Assembly (NCBI RefSeq): GCF_001747895.1
Contig: NZ_LNNB01000016.1
Location: forward strand, 1 to 64,000
Direction of reading: 5' to 3'
Origin: Staphylococcus equorum
GTDB lineage: Bacteria > Bacillota > Bacilli > Staphylococcales > Staphylococcaceae
DNA length: 64,000 nt
The notes below the pieces were generated by a model that worked only from the letters and a program-made list of their open reading frames with translations, searched no databases and was not told where the DNA came from. A program made the translations under genes and the position numbers. This document shows, in pieces, positions 18,267 to 28,630 of the stretch (position 1 is its first letter; every line of letters starts with the position of its first letter).

Positions 18267-19853
18267 ATGACGATTTTGACAATATTACAATTCATCGTAA
18301 ATATCATCTTAGTGCTAATTTTATTAAGTGTACTAATTGTTGGGGGATTTTTACTATTTAAAGATAAGCACCAAAAGCAACATAGTGTATTACGTAATTA
18401 CCCATTACTTGCACGTGTTCGTTATTTTGGAGAAAAAATTGGTCCTGAACTCCGTCAATATTTATTCTTAGCGGATACGAAAGGTAAACCATTTTCTAGA
18501 AATGATTTTACTAACATCGTATTAGCTGGAAAATATAATTCTAGAATGACGAGTTTTGGTACGCAAGAAGATTACGAAGATGGGTTTTATTTACAAAATA
18601 CAATGTTTCCTTTACAAACATCAGAATTACACATTGATCAGTCACCTATGATTTCTTCTTTTATCTATGAAATCGATAATGAACGTCTGTTCAATCGTGA
18701 TGAACATAAAATTCAAGCTGAACTTAATCCTTACTATATATCAGAAGAAAACCGCATCACTTTAGGTGCAGAACTTAAGTATCCATTCAAACCTAAGCGC
18801 TTAGTTGGCCAATCTGGTATGAGTTATGGTGCATTAGGTAGTAATGCAATCACTGCACTGTCTAAAGGACTTGGTCAAGCAGGTACTTGGATGAATACCG
18901 GCGAAGGTGGATTATCAGAACACCATCTTTCTGGAGACGTAGATCTCATCTTTCAAATTGGACCGGGATTATTCGGTGTACGTGATAAAGCAGGTGTATT
19001 TGATATAGATGCTTTTCTTGAGTTAGCACATAGAGATAAGATTAGAGCTTTTGAAATAAAACTCGCTCAAGGTGCCAAAACGCGTGGTGGTCATATGCAA
19101 GGTAATAAAGTAACAGAAGAAATTGCAAATATACGTATGGTTGAACCATGGAAAACCATTAATTCACCTAACCGCTTCGATAACATTGATAGTCCAAAAG
19201 CTTTACTTAATTGGGTGACTCAGCTCAAGCAACAAGCTCAAAAACCAGTTGGCTTTAAAATTGTTGTAAGCAAAGTTTCAGAAGTAGAAAAACTTGTACA
19301 AACTATGGTTGAGACAAACCAATATCCTAGCTTCATAACTGTTGACGGCGGTGAGGGCGGCACTGGTGCAACTTTCCAAGAATTGCAAGATGGTGTTGGT
19401 TTACCTTTATTTACGGCTTTGCCTATTGTAACTTCACTGCTTGAAAAGCATGGCATTCGTGATCGTGTTAAAATCTTCGCATCCGGAAAGCTTATCACGC
19501 CGGATAAAATCGCTATTGCTTTAGGACTCGGCGCAGACTTAGTGAACGTGGCACGTGGCATGATGATTAGTGTCGGCTGTATTATGAGTCAACAATGTCA
19601 TATGAATACTTGTCCAGTAGGTGTAGCTACTACGGATCCTAAACTTGAAAGAGGACTGATTATCGATGAGAAACAATATCGTGTCACTAATTTTGTAACA
19701 AGCTTACATGAGGGGTTATTTAATATAGCTGCTGCGGTTGGTGTTGAATCACCTACTCAAATATCTAAAGACCATCTTATTATTAAAAATAAAGATGGCG
19801 GAATCCAATCTATACGAGACTATAAATTGAAACTGATTGATCAACATCGATGA
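18267..19853 (+). CDS. Membrane-anchored FMN-dependent glutamate synthase-like protein
   Basis: 528 aa. One N-terminal TM helix (about 3-30) is followed by a glutamate-synthase alpha-subunit barrel. VDGGEGGTGATF near 358-369 binds FMN phosphate. CIMSQQCHMNTCPVG (from about 437) keeps the cysteines that bind a 3Fe-4S cluster in GltB. It lacks the amidotransferase domain, so it cannot use glutamine in the usual way; physiological donor and product are unknown. ATG behind AGGGAGGG. A strong terminator follows. Confidence 0.8.
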   Translation: MTILTILQFIVNIILVLILLSVLIVGGFLLFKDKHQKQHSVLRNYPLLARVRYFGEKIGPELRQYLFLADTKGKPFSRNDFTNIVLAGKYNSRMTSFGTQEDYEDGFYLQNTMFPLQTSELHIDQSPMISSFIYEIDNERLFNRDEHKIQAELNPYYISEENRITLGAELKYPFKPKRLVGQSGMSYGALGSNAITALSKGLGQAGTWMNTGEGGLSEHHLSGDVDLIFQIGPGLFGVRDKAGVFDIDAFLELAHRDKIRAFEIKLAQGAKTRGGHMQGNKVTEEIANIRMVEPWKTINSPNRFDNIDSPKALLNWVTQLKQQAQKPVGFKIVVSKVSEVEKLVQTMVETNQYPSFITVDGGEGGTGATFQELQDGVGLPLFTALPIVTSLLEKHGIRDRVKIFASGKLITPDKIAIALGLGADLVNVARGMMISVGCIMSQQCHMNTCPVGVATTDPKLERGLIIDEKQYRVTNFVTSLHEGLFNIAAAVGVESPTQISKDHLIIKNKDGGIQSIRDYKLKLIDQHR

Positions 19854-19862
19854 CATAAAGAG

Positions 19863-19918
19863 AGCTCTATTACTTAAAAGCAATTAAACTGCTTTTCAAA
19901 GTAATAGAGCTTTTTTCT
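19863..19918. terminator. Bidirectional terminator
   Basis: AGCTCTATTACTT (19863-19875) pairs with AAGTAATAGAGCT, with an inner AAAGCA/TGCTTT-type stem and a T6 run after it. It lies between the converging glutamate-synthase-like and DsbA-like genes. Confidence 0.85.
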
Positions 19919-20435
19919 AATGACTTGCTTCATTTATTTGTTGCGTTAGTTTTGTTTCTATTGTACTTTGCGCATCTTCTAATGGATTGAACTCAAATTT
20001 CTTATCATTTATAAATACTGTTGGTATGCCTTTAATTTCACGACTAAACGCTTCTTCAGTAATCGCTAAAGCGCGTTCATCAGCTTCTTTCTGAGGTGAT
20101 AAGTTAAACTCTTGCTGCATTTTTTCTTCTATAGTAGCAAAATCAACTGTCCATTCTTTTTGAGTGTCATACAATTTACGTATAATTTCTAGTGTTTCAT
20201 CAGTATTTTGATAATCTAAATGAATATTTGCAACCGTACCTTTTAATAATCCTTGCTTCGTTTTATCAAAATGCTTAATTACATGTTGTACTTTCCCCTG
20301 ATTTATCAGTGGTTTTAATGATTGATCTGCGGCTTTAAAATAATTTTTACAATATGGGCAAGCCAAATTTATAAATGATTCCACTTTAACAGGTGCTTTT
20401 GATGAACCTAATGTAAGATGTTGAACTTCTGTCAT
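19917..20435 (-). CDS. DsbA-family thioredoxin-like protein
   Basis: 172 aa. The redox motif CPYC occurs in NLACPYCKNYF near 25-35. The C-terminal GIPTVFINDKKF carries the cis-proline of thioredoxin folds. No signal peptide is visible, so it is probably cytoplasmic, as in the thioredoxin_4 group. I chose ATG 20435 because GGAGGG lies 7 bases upstream; an in-frame GTG overlaps that site. Likely a disulfide oxidoreductase or FrnE-like protein; partners unknown. Confidence 0.75.
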   Translation of the reverse strand: MTEVQHLTLGSSKAPVKVESFINLACPYCKNYFKAADQSLKPLINQGKVQHVIKHFDKTKQGLLKGTVANIHLDYQNTDETLEIIRKLYDTQKEWTVDFATIEEKMQQEFNLSPQKEADERALAITEEAFSREIKGIPTVFINDKKFEFNPLEDAQSTIETKLTQQINEASH

Positions 20436-20645
20436 ATAAAATCCCTCCACTTTGTCTATATTTATATTGAAACATGCTTATTCTTTTTATGCACACTTTT
20501 AGTCTGAGTGATTTAGTAGGAATTTTTATTTTTCAAATAAACTAACGACTTTCCTCACTGCTTAATCCCCCCTTACAGTCAAAATGCTATGTAATCGCAT
20601 ACTTCATGTTAAAATAAAGTTATCAATTTTAATGGGAGGCATTAT

Positions 20646-21722
20646 ATGAACAATTCAGTGAAGTTATTAAAATCTCTAACAGATGTTGATGGTATTGCAG
20701 GACACGAAATGGCAGTTAAATCTTTAATGCACGAATATTTAACACAAGTAAGCGATGAAATCATAGAAGACAATCTAGGTGGTGTTTTCGGTAAAAAGAC
20801 TGCCACTACAAGTAATAAAACATTAATGGTTGCTGGTCACTTAGATGAAATCGGCTTTATGGTGACTAAAATAGATAATGACGGCTTCCTAAAATTCACC
20901 CCTATTGGTGGCTGGTGGAATCAAGTCATGCTCTCTCAAAAAGTAACGGTAACTACAGATGATGGTAGAAAAATCAGAGGTATTATTGGTTCAAAACCGC
21001 CACATGTATTATCACCGGAAGAACGCAAAAAAAACGTTGATATGAAAGAAATGTTTATTGATATTGGAGTTAAAAGTAAAAAAGAAGCACAACAATTCGG
21101 TATTGAATTAGGCAATATGGTCACACCATATAGTGAATTCGAAGCATTAGCGAATAATAAATATTTAACTGCAAAAGCTTTTGATAACCGTTACGGCTGT
21201 GCACTTGCAGTAGATGTATTACAAAACCTTAAGAACGAGACAATTGACATCAATCTTGTCTCAGGTGCCAATGTTCAAGAAGAAGTTGGGCTTCGAGGTG
21301 CTAAAGTAGCTGCCAACAAGATTAAACCTGACTTGGCTATAGCTGTAGACGTTGCTGTTGCATATGATACACCAGGAATGTCTGGGCAAGTAAGTGATAC
21401 AGCAATTGGTAATGGTCCTGTTGTTATTTTAATGGATGGATCTAATATCGGTCATGTTGGTTTTATGAAACATATTAAAGCAGTGGCTAAAAAACACAAT
21501 ATTACGATTCAATTAGACACTACTGCTGGCGGCGGAACAGACGCAGGAAGTATTCATGTAGCGAATGAAGGGACACCAACTGTCGCTATTGGCGTCGCAT
21601 TACGTTACATGCATTCCAATGTTTCTGTGTTACACACGGATGATTACAAAAATTCAGTAGCCTTAGTTACAGAAATTATTAAATCTCTTAATGACGATGT
21701 GGTTGATCAAATCATTTGGTAA
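20646..21722 (+). CDS. M42-family metallo-aminopeptidase (glutamyl aminopeptidase type)
   Basis: 358 aa. M42 metal ligands and catalytic residues are present: AGHLDEIG (about 64-71), FDNRYG near 180, NVQEEVGLRG near 210 and MHSNVS near 319. The mid insert (about 75-170) fits the PDZ-like dimer domain. Members form tetrahedral cytosolic complexes that trim peptides from the N-terminus. The next gene on the strand is an AbgT transporter. ATG behind GGGAGG. Confidence 0.85.
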   Translation: MNNSVKLLKSLTDVDGIAGHEMAVKSLMHEYLTQVSDEIIEDNLGGVFGKKTATTSNKTLMVAGHLDEIGFMVTKIDNDGFLKFTPIGGWWNQVMLSQKVTVTTDDGRKIRGIIGSKPPHVLSPEERKKNVDMKEMFIDIGVKSKKEAQQFGIELGNMVTPYSEFEALANNKYLTAKAFDNRYGCALAVDVLQNLKNETIDINLVSGANVQEEVGLRGAKVAANKIKPDLAIAVDVAVAYDTPGMSGQVSDTAIGNGPVVILMDGSNIGHVGFMKHIKAVAKKHNITIQLDTTAGGGTDAGSIHVANEGTPTVAIGVALRYMHSNVSVLHTDDYKNSVALVTEIIKSLNDDVVDQIIW

Positions 21723-21797
21723 GCTACGAGTTAACTGAGACACAGTATTCAAATATAACTTTTCAACAAACATAGCGTGAATTTATATAAGCTATAC

Positions 21798-21847
21798 GGG
21801 AGCGGGACAGAAATCAAAAGTTGATTTTCTATCCCCTCTCTTTTTTA
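21798..21847. repeat. Staphylococcal intergenic hairpin repeat, copy 1
   Basis: GAGCGGGACAGAAATCAA pairs imperfectly with TTGATTTTCTATCCCCTC, followed by TTTTTT. It is one of five related hairpins in the window (also 29963, 37184, 56462, 61684). Here it can terminate the M42 transcript. Confidence 0.75.
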
Positions 21848-21925
21848 TACTTTTCAAATGAAATTTTTAAATAAATATACGAACGTTCATATATGCAATA
21901 TATATTTAAAATTTGAAAATTATAA

Positions 21926-21940
21926 AGTTTTCAGAATATT
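21926..21940 (+). promoter_or_regulatory. CodY-like box upstream of abgT
   Basis: AGTTTTCAGAATATT matches the CodY consensus AATTTTCWGAAAATT at 13 of 15 positions. It lies 26 bp before the likely -10 TATACT (21966-21971), overlapping the expected -35, a position for repression in rich medium. Confidence 0.6.
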
Positions 21941-21997
21941 TATTCTATTTTTATTCTTAATTTGTTATACTACCGATAACTTATTAGGGAGGTCGTT

Positions 21998-23539
21998 ATG
22001 ATGGTTTCGAATACTAAAGATAAGCCAACGCTAATAAATAGATTTTTGAATATTGTAGAAAAAGTTGGAAACAGATTACCTGATCCTAGCATTTTATTTT
22101 TCTTAATGTGTGTAGGACTCGCAATACTTACTTGGGTTGTATCATTGTTTCAGATTTCCGTAAAACATCCGGGCACAGGCGATACCATCGCAATCAAAAG
22201 TATTTTGAGTAAAGATGGACTATCGATGATTCTGAATGACGCCATAAAAAACTTTTCAGAATTTCCGGCATTAGGTCTTGTCCTTGCAGTCATGCTTGGT
22301 ATTGGCGTAGCAGAAAAAACAGGTTACTTCGATAAATTAATGATTCAAGTCGTACATAAGGCACCTAAGCATTTCATTGTGCCGGTCATTATTATTATAG
22401 GTATCTTAGGCAATGCTGCTGGTGATGCAGCGCCGATTGTGTTACCCCCATTAGCAGCTATGGTCTTTATTAAATTGGGCTACCACCCTATTGCAGGTTT
22501 AGCAATGGCTTACGCATCTGCACTTGGCGGATTCTCTGCAAATGTCATGATTGGTATGTCAGACGCACTGCTTTATGCATTTACAAAACCAGCTACAAGC
22601 ATTGTTTCTGATAGTGTGCATGTCAACGTAGCAATGAACTGGTACTTTATTGCAGCAAGTGTGCTCATCTTATTGCCTTCCGTATATTGGGTTACTATGC
22701 GTTTTGTCATTCCTAGATTAGGTAAATATGATGATTCTAATTCAGCTATTCAAGCAGATGATTCTAATTCAAAACTCACACCTCAAGAAAACCGTGCCGT
22801 ATTTTGGGCTAATATCAGTTTTTTTGTATTAATTATATTGCTTATTATTTTAGCTATACCGCAACAAAGTTTTCTGAGGAATGCTAACACAGGTAGTTTA
22901 CTGAATGATGCACCTATCATTAACGGCGTCGGCCTAATTATTTTAGTATTATTTTTAGTTCCTGGTTTAGTTTATGGCATTATGGTAAATGAATTTAAGA
23001 GTTCTAAGGACTTAGGAAAAATGTTAGCTGATTCAATGTCATCTATGGGTTCCTTTATTGTCATTGTGTTTTTTGCAGCTCAGTTACTTGCCTTTTTAGA
23101 GTGGAGTAACCTAGGCATTATCGTTGCCGTTAAAGGTGCTTCAATACTTCAAGGTCAGAACGGCGTTGTACTTATCCTAGGTATTATCTTATTAAGTGCA
23201 CTAATTAATTTATTGATTGGTAGTGCATCTGCCAAATGGGGTATTTTAGCACCTATTTTCATACCGATGCTTATCATTGTAGGTTTCCATCCAGCATTGA
23301 CTCAAATGCTGTATAGAATTGGTGATTCCATTAGTAACCCAATTACACCTATGATGCCCTACTTGCCATTGTTATTATCTTATGCACAAAAATATGATAA
23401 TGATATGAAATTAGGTTCTTTATTATCTAGTCTAATGCCCTATACAATTATATTAAGTATCGTGTGGCCATTATTCATGATTGCTTGGTATTTATTAGGT
23501 TGGCCGCTTGGCCCAGGTGGCCCTTTACATGTAAAATAA
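21998..23539 (+). CDS. AbgT-family transporter (p-aminobenzoyl-glutamate type)
   Basis: 513 aa, about 11-13 hydrophobic segments. AbgT features include GDAAPIVLPPLAAMVFIKLG near 143-162, GSASAKWGILAPIFIPML near 408-425 and PITPMMPYLPLLL near 447-459. Members move p-aminobenzoyl-glutamate, and some export sulfonamides. ATG behind GGGAGG; the second codon is also ATG and could be used. A CodY-like box upstream and the preceding aminopeptidase suggest a nutrient-scavenging role for peptides or folate breakdown products. Confidence 0.85.
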   Translation: MMVSNTKDKPTLINRFLNIVEKVGNRLPDPSILFFLMCVGLAILTWVVSLFQISVKHPGTGDTIAIKSILSKDGLSMILNDAIKNFSEFPALGLVLAVMLGIGVAEKTGYFDKLMIQVVHKAPKHFIVPVIIIIGILGNAAGDAAPIVLPPLAAMVFIKLGYHPIAGLAMAYASALGGFSANVMIGMSDALLYAFTKPATSIVSDSVHVNVAMNWYFIAASVLILLPSVYWVTMRFVIPRLGKYDDSNSAIQADDSNSKLTPQENRAVFWANISFFVLIILLIILAIPQQSFLRNANTGSLLNDAPIINGVGLIILVLFLVPGLVYGIMVNEFKSSKDLGKMLADSMSSMGSFIVIVFFAAQLLAFLEWSNLGIIVAVKGASILQGQNGVVLILGIILLSALINLLIGSASAKWGILAPIFIPMLIIVGFHPALTQMLYRIGDSISNPITPMMPYLPLLLSYAQKYDNDMKLGSLLSSLMPYTIILSIVWPLFMIAWYLLGWPLGPGGPLHVK

Positions 23540-23550
23540 GTTATTAAAAT

Positions 23551-23592
23551 AGAGACAGACACGTAGAATCATTTCCGTGTCTGTCTCTTTAC
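23551..23592. terminator. Terminator after abgT
   Basis: AGAGACAGACACG (23551-23563) pairs perfectly with CGTGTCTGTCTCT (23576-23588), 12-nt loop, then TTTACTTT. Confidence 0.85.
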
Positions 23593-23759
23593 TTTCAACC
23601 ACACTAATCTCTGAAATAACCAAAGTATAGTTATACTTTTATTAAGTAATATTAAAATTATAGATCACATTTTTTTATAAATGTTGTAATATATAAGTAA
23701 GAAAAGGGTAAATACAGTACAAGTAAAGTAAAATAACCTCATTTACTTAGGAGGAAATT

Positions 23760-25286
23760 ATGGAACGTATAGGATTAATAGACATTGGTTCAAATACCAT
23801 TCGACTCGTTATTTTTGAATTTGATCATAAAACAGGATTAAATGAAATATTAAATATCAAAACACCGGCAAGATTAAGCCAATATTTAACTGAAGATTTG
23901 GCCATGAATGATGACGGTATTGAAGTATTAACTAAAGCATTGCGCAGTTTTAAAAAGGTTGCTGACAAGTTTAATATAGATGAATTACATCCGGTAGCAA
24001 CTGCAGCCATTAGACAATCTATCAACCAAGATCAGATTATAGAACATATCAAGAAAACACTTAACATCAACATTAAAATTATTTCAGAACAAGAAGAAGC
24101 ATTTTATGGTTTCTACGCTATTACACATACTACTGACGTTAATGACGGCGTATCTATCGATATCGGTGGTGGCTCTACAGAAGTTACACTTTTTAAAGAT
24201 AAAAAACTAATAGATTCGCATAGTTTTCCATTTGGTGTCGTTACTTTGTCCCATCGATTCTTTGAGGGTAAAGACCATAATGATAAATCAGCAATCAAAA
24301 ATATGGAAAAGTTTTTAGTTAAACAATTTGAGCAACTTTCTTGGTTAAAAAATCAAGAAGTTACTTTAGTTGGTATTGGGGGTTCTGCACGTAATGTCGC
24401 GCGCATTCATCAATCTGAACACTCATATCCTATCGGCGGGGTTCACAACTATGCAATGACTGAAGCGCATATTGATGAAGTCTACTCAATCATTAAAAAA
24501 AGTTCATATGATGATTTAAAAGATATAGATGGTCTAAGTAGAGATCGTGTAGACATTATTCTACCTGCAGTAGCTGTCTTCAAGTCATTATTTAATAGAA
24601 TTAACGCGAAGCAATTCACTTTTTCTCGAAAAGGACTGCGTGAAGGTTATGCGATGAAATTAATTTCTGAACGTCATCCTGAAGAATTTAGAAAAGAGAA
24701 TATTCGTAAAGACGCGTTATACCATTTAGCTAATGAATATCGTATTGAGGAAACAAGTGCAAAACAACGTGTGAAGTTAGCACAAACATTATTAGAACAA
24801 TTAATAGGCTTTAAAAAATTAGAGGTCACTCAAAAAGAAAATGAACTATTTGCCGAGGGTTCTTTCTTGTATTACTTAGGGAGATTTATTGATGCTGATT
24901 CAAGCTCACCGCACACTTATTATATTATCGCGAATTCAATGATTGATGGTTTTCCACACGAAGATCGAGTGAAACTCGCTTTACTTGCTAGTTTTAAAAA
25001 TAAGTCGTTATTAAAATTCTTTAGTCATGAAACAAAGTGGTTGCGTGGTAAAGAACTAGATAACATCCAATGCTTAGGTGGCATTATCAAGTTTGTTAAT
25101 GCGCTTAATGTTTCTCATACGAGTTCTGTAGAGCAAGTAGAATTACAACAAAATGATGATGGTTACACCTTATATGTATACTACAACGGTGAGCCTATCG
25201 CTGAAGAATATCAATCCTTGAGGCAGAAAAAACATATTGAAAAAATCTTAAAAGATGACCTATCTATCATCTTTACAAAATCTTAA
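23760..25286 (+). CDS. ppx: Exopolyphosphatase
   Basis: 508 aa, full length for Ppx/GppA enzymes with a C-terminal HD-like region. The actin-like phosphate-binding motifs are GLIDIGSNTIRLVIF (5-19) and SIDIGGGSTEVTLF near 132-145. Hydrolyses polyphosphate from the end, releasing phosphate; Ppx/GppA relatives may also act on pppGpp. ATG behind TAGGAGG. It is followed 67 bp later by ppk1 on the same strand, so synthesis and breakdown are probably cotranscribed. Confidence 0.9.
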   Translation: MERIGLIDIGSNTIRLVIFEFDHKTGLNEILNIKTPARLSQYLTEDLAMNDDGIEVLTKALRSFKKVADKFNIDELHPVATAAIRQSINQDQIIEHIKKTLNINIKIISEQEEAFYGFYAITHTTDVNDGVSIDIGGGSTEVTLFKDKKLIDSHSFPFGVVTLSHRFFEGKDHNDKSAIKNMEKFLVKQFEQLSWLKNQEVTLVGIGGSARNVARIHQSEHSYPIGGVHNYAMTEAHIDEVYSIIKKSSYDDLKDIDGLSRDRVDIILPAVAVFKSLFNRINAKQFTFSRKGLREGYAMKLISERHPEEFRKENIRKDALYHLANEYRIEETSAKQRVKLAQTLLEQLIGFKKLEVTQKENELFAEGSFLYYLGRFIDADSSSPHTYYIIANSMIDGFPHEDRVKLALLASFKNKSLLKFFSHETKWLRGKELDNIQCLGGIIKFVNALNVSHTSSVEQVELQQNDDGYTLYVYYNGEPIAEEYQSLRQKKHIEKILKDDLSIIFTKS

Positions 25287-25353
25287 AATTTATATGATAA
25301 GTTATACGTAGCAAAATCCAATATTCAGACTACAACGAGGTGTAATTAGAGTT

Positions 25354-27513
25354 ATGCATAGAAATTTGGGAGCAAAAGATTTGAACCTACCACAATACTT
25401 TAATAATAGAGAACTCAGTTGGTTAGATTTTAACTATCGCGTATTACAAGAAGCAAGTGATAAAAACAATCCATTGCTTGAACAACTTAATTTTGTTTCG
25501 ATATTTAGTTCGAATTTAGATGAATTCTTTATGGTACGTGTAGCTGGGTTACAAGACCAAGTCAAAATGGGTTATGACAAACCAGAAAACAAAGCCCAAT
25601 TAACACCAAAACAACAACTTAATCAAATCAATATCAAAAATAAACAAAATGTTGACTTACAATATAAGCGTTATAACGAATTGGTAGAAGATTTACGCCA
25701 ACATAAAGTTGAAATTGTTCAACCAGATGAATTACCTGAATCGTTATTATCTCAATTACAATCAGAATTCAAAACGGGCATTTTACCAACGTTAACGCCA
25801 TTAGGAATAGATGCCTATCATCCCTTCCCAAAACTAAATAATAAAAGCCTGAATATCTTTGTTGATATAGATACTGAAGATGCCATTAACTCTGCAATTG
25901 TTCAAATACCTTCCTTAATACCAAGGTTTTATTCATTAAATAAAGGCGATACGCAATTCATTATTATGGTTGAAGACATCATTACGCATTTTATCAATGA
26001 TTTATTTAGTGGATATGAAGTATTAAATACTTTTACCTTTAGAATCACTCGAAATGCTGATTTAACTATACATGAAGACGGTGCGGAAGACCTCCTCATT
26101 GAAATTGAAAGGTTTTTAAAGGAGCGTAAACGTGGCACTGCTGTACGTTTAGAAGTAGATGGCCGATTCGCTACACATGAAGACATTGTGTGGATTATGA
26201 ACCAAGTAGAAGTACATGATGATGAGGTTTATTTCGTAGACGGGCCGTTAGATTTAACGATGCTATCTAATTTAGTTGATCACTTATCTAATAAATTGAA
26301 ACACTTAAAATACAAAAAGTACGTGCCACAGACACCACAGTCTTTAGGTAATCATAATGTATTTGATTTATCGTTAAAAAAAGATATATTCTTCCATCAT
26401 CCTTTCGAATCGTTTGAACCTATTGTCGACTTTATACGTGAAGCCGCTGAAGATCCAGACACAATTGCTATTAAACAAACGCTTTATCGTGTAAGTAAAG
26501 ATTCTCCTATTATTAATAGCTTGAAAACGGCAGCTGAAAATGGGAAACAAGTTACCGTACTTGTTGAGTTAAAAGCACGTTTTGATGAAGAAAATAATGT
26601 GCATTGGGCAAGAATGTTAGAAGATGCTGGCTGTCACGTTATATATGGGATGACCCATTTAAAAACGCATAGTAAAATTGCGCTTGTAGTCAAACGTATC
26701 AATAATAAACTCACTTCCTTTATTCATCTAGGAACTGGAAACTATAATGATAAAACGGCTAAATTATATACAGATATGGGATTAATTACTACCAACGATG
26801 CAATTGCTGAAGATGCTCTAAACTTTTTCAATTATCTTAGTGGGTATTCAGTCAAACCTGTTTACAATAAACTCATCGTTGCGCCATTTGATATTAGAGA
26901 TGTCTTCTTAGCACGCATAGACAATGAAATTCAAACACATCACGAACATGGTAACGGCAATATTATAATGAAGATGAACTCTTTAACAGATAAAGATATT
27001 ATTCTTAAATTATTTGAAGCCTCTTGCGCCGGCGTAAAAGTTCAACTTATTATTCGTGGTATTTGCTGTCTCAAACCAGGTATTCCGGGTATTAGTGAAA
27101 ATATAGAAGTCGTGAGTATCGTGGGTCGCTTTTTAGAACATTCACGCATTTACTATTTCCACAATAATGGAGATGAAAAAATCTATTTATCTTCAGCAGA
27201 TGCCATGACACGTAACATGATTAAACGTGTAGAAATCTTATTTCCTGTTGAAGACAAAGTCATTGCCAAACGTTTATTAGATTATATGAACCTTCAGTTA
27301 TCTGATAATCAAAAAGGACGTTTTCAAGATGCACATGGACGTTATCATTACATCCAAAATAACTTGTCACCATTGAACTCTCAAGCTTATTTAATGAAGG
27401 AAGCGGTGAATTATGGTCAACAACTTCAAGATGAAGTATCACAACCTCATGTTGTATCAGCCAATTCACCTCAAGGTTGGTTCTCTAAAATACGTCGCAC
27501 CTTCAAAAAATAA
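25354..27513 (+). CDS. ppk1: Polyphosphate kinase 1
   Basis: 719 aa, full length. The N-terminal PPK domain begins [20 protein letters not shown]. The autophosphorylated histidine is about 439 ([11 protein letters not shown]), and the second catalytic histidine about 596 (LEHSRIYYF); these correspond to His435 and His592 of E. coli Ppk1. Polymerises phosphate from ATP at the membrane. Genetically paired with ppx. The likely RBS (GAGGTG, 25336-25341) is rather far from the ATG, so translation may be modest. Confidence 0.93.
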   Translation: MHRNLGAKDLNLPQYFNNRELSWLDFNYRVLQEASDKNNPLLEQLNFVSIFSSNLDEFFMVRVAGLQDQVKMGYDKPENKAQLTPKQQLNQINIKNKQNVDLQYKRYNELVEDLRQHKVEIVQPDELPESLLSQLQSEFKTGILPTLTPLGIDAYHPFPKLNNKSLNIFVDIDTEDAINSAIVQIPSLIPRFYSLNKGDTQFIIMVEDIITHFINDLFSGYEVLNTFTFRITRNADLTIHEDGAEDLLIEIERFLKERKRGTAVRLEVDGRFATHEDIVWIMNQVEVHDDEVYFVDGPLDLTMLSNLVDHLSNKLKHLKYKKYVPQTPQSLGNHNVFDLSLKKDIFFHHPFESFEPIVDFIREAAEDPDTIAIKQTLYRVSKDSPIINSLKTAAENGKQVTVLVELKARFDEENNVHWARMLEDAGCHVIYGMTHLKTHSKIALVVKRINNKLTSFIHLGTGNYNDKTAKLYTDMGLITTNDAIAEDALNFFNYLSGYSVKPVYNKLIVAPFDIRDVFLARIDNEIQTHHEHGNGNIIMKMNSLTDKDIILKLFEASCAGVKVQLIIRGICCLKPGIPGISENIEVVSIVGRFLEHSRIYYFHNNGDEKIYLSSADAMTRNMIKRVEILFPVEDKVIAKRLLDYMNLQLSDNQKGRFQDAHGRYHYIQNNLSPLNSQAYLMKEAVNYGQQLQDEVSQPHVVSANSPQGWFSKIRRTFKK

Positions 27514-27527
27514 TCCACTACATTAAA

Positions 27528-27575
27528 TATAGCGCTGAATGCTCCGTTTAAAAGTGAGCACCCAGCGCTATTTAT
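27528..27575. terminator. Bidirectional terminator after ppk1
   Basis: TAGCGCTG (27530-27537) pairs with CAGCGCTA (27563-27570), with an inner TGCTC/GAGCA stem, and A/T-rich flanks. It separates converging ppk1 and the Rossmann-fold gene. Confidence 0.8.
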
Positions 27576-27613
27576 TATGTTTTTTGCCATACAATAGCGC
27601 TTGCCATTATATA

Positions 27614-28477
27614 TTAATAGTACTTCCACACATAATTATAAAGTTTAGACATCACCCACTTGTGAATCGGAGCTTGTGATAATAAATATACCAGCCAAGG
27701 CAATGCGGGTTCATAATGGTTCAAACCAATCACACATCTATAACTCGATGCTGACGTTCTAAATTCGAGCATCCCATTTTTTTCTCCTTTTGTACTTACT
27801 AGTAAACCGCCTGTTACTTTTAAAATGAAATTGGTTGGTGAGCTATATGCTTTTTCCATTTTTATTAATGGATATGGAAGAAACTTCAAGCTAATTTCAA
27901 AGCGTTGCTCTGTTTGCTTAATTCTAATCCATCCTAAACTACATTCTTTTAAATATTGTTCATACATACCAACAAGTTGTATTGCATTGATTTCTTTTGT
28001 AAGTAACATATGTTGAAATGAATAGACTTTTTTATATTTATTTTGCATAGGTCTCGAGCATTTACCTATTTTGTTTATAACTTTAGATGCTGACATATCG
28101 ATTACTTTGACGTTTTGCGAATCAAATAAATTTTTAAAATGATTATTATACTTTTTTTCCACGTTTAATATGTGAATCTTCTTGTCACTATATGAAGGTA
28201 AGGTCTGTAATATATTTTCAATAGCCCACACATGCATACTATGCGAATGCCCTTGTAAATATGCATTGGGAAGCGCTGCTTTATTCGTTATATATATAAT
28301 ATGATGCATTTGTTTTAAAGTACGTTGCAATTCATAAGTTTGGAATACATTTGTTGCCATAAAACCACTATTCAAATGCGCAATATTGTTATTTGTATAA
28401 ACTTCATGATGCTTTTGTAATTTCTTAATTAATTGACTACCTAAATAACAATTCGCACCAAATATAAACACTTTCAT
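27614..28477 (-). CDS. Atypical NAD(P)-binding (SDR/epimerase-like) protein
   Basis: 287 aa. It opens with KVFIFGANCYLGSQLIKKL, a variant of the GxxGxxG nucleotide-binding loop of extended SDRs. The usual YxxxK catalytic pair is not evident, and the C-terminal half (about 165-287) resembles the lipid-binding-like domain seen fused to such Rossmann folds. It may bind a nucleotide without classical SDR catalysis. Single gene, ATG behind GGAGCGATAAC, divergent from dsdA. Function unknown. Confidence 0.55.
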   Translation of the reverse strand: MKVFIFGANCYLGSQLIKKLQKHHEVYTNNNIAHLNSGFMATNVFQTYELQRTLKQMHHIIYITNKAALPNAYLQGHSHSMHVWAIENILQTLPSYSDKKIHILNVEKKYNNHFKNLFDSQNVKVIDMSASKVINKIGKCSRPMQNKYKKVYSFQHMLLTKEINAIQLVGMYEQYLKECSLGWIRIKQTEQRFEISLKFLPYPLIKMEKAYSSPTNFILKVTGGLLVSTKGEKNGMLEFRTSASSYRCVIGLNHYEPALPWLVYLLSQAPIHKWVMSKLYNYVWKYY

Positions 28478-28630
28478 TGTTATCGCTCCTATTTACGCTC
28501 TAGTTGATAATTGATTTGATATTTTTTAAAAACGACGCATCAAATGATATCATTCGTATCATTCGCATTTTAACACACTATTTTTGCTATAATTAATAAA
28601 TGAAAGATTTCGTATTATAGGAGGATTTTT

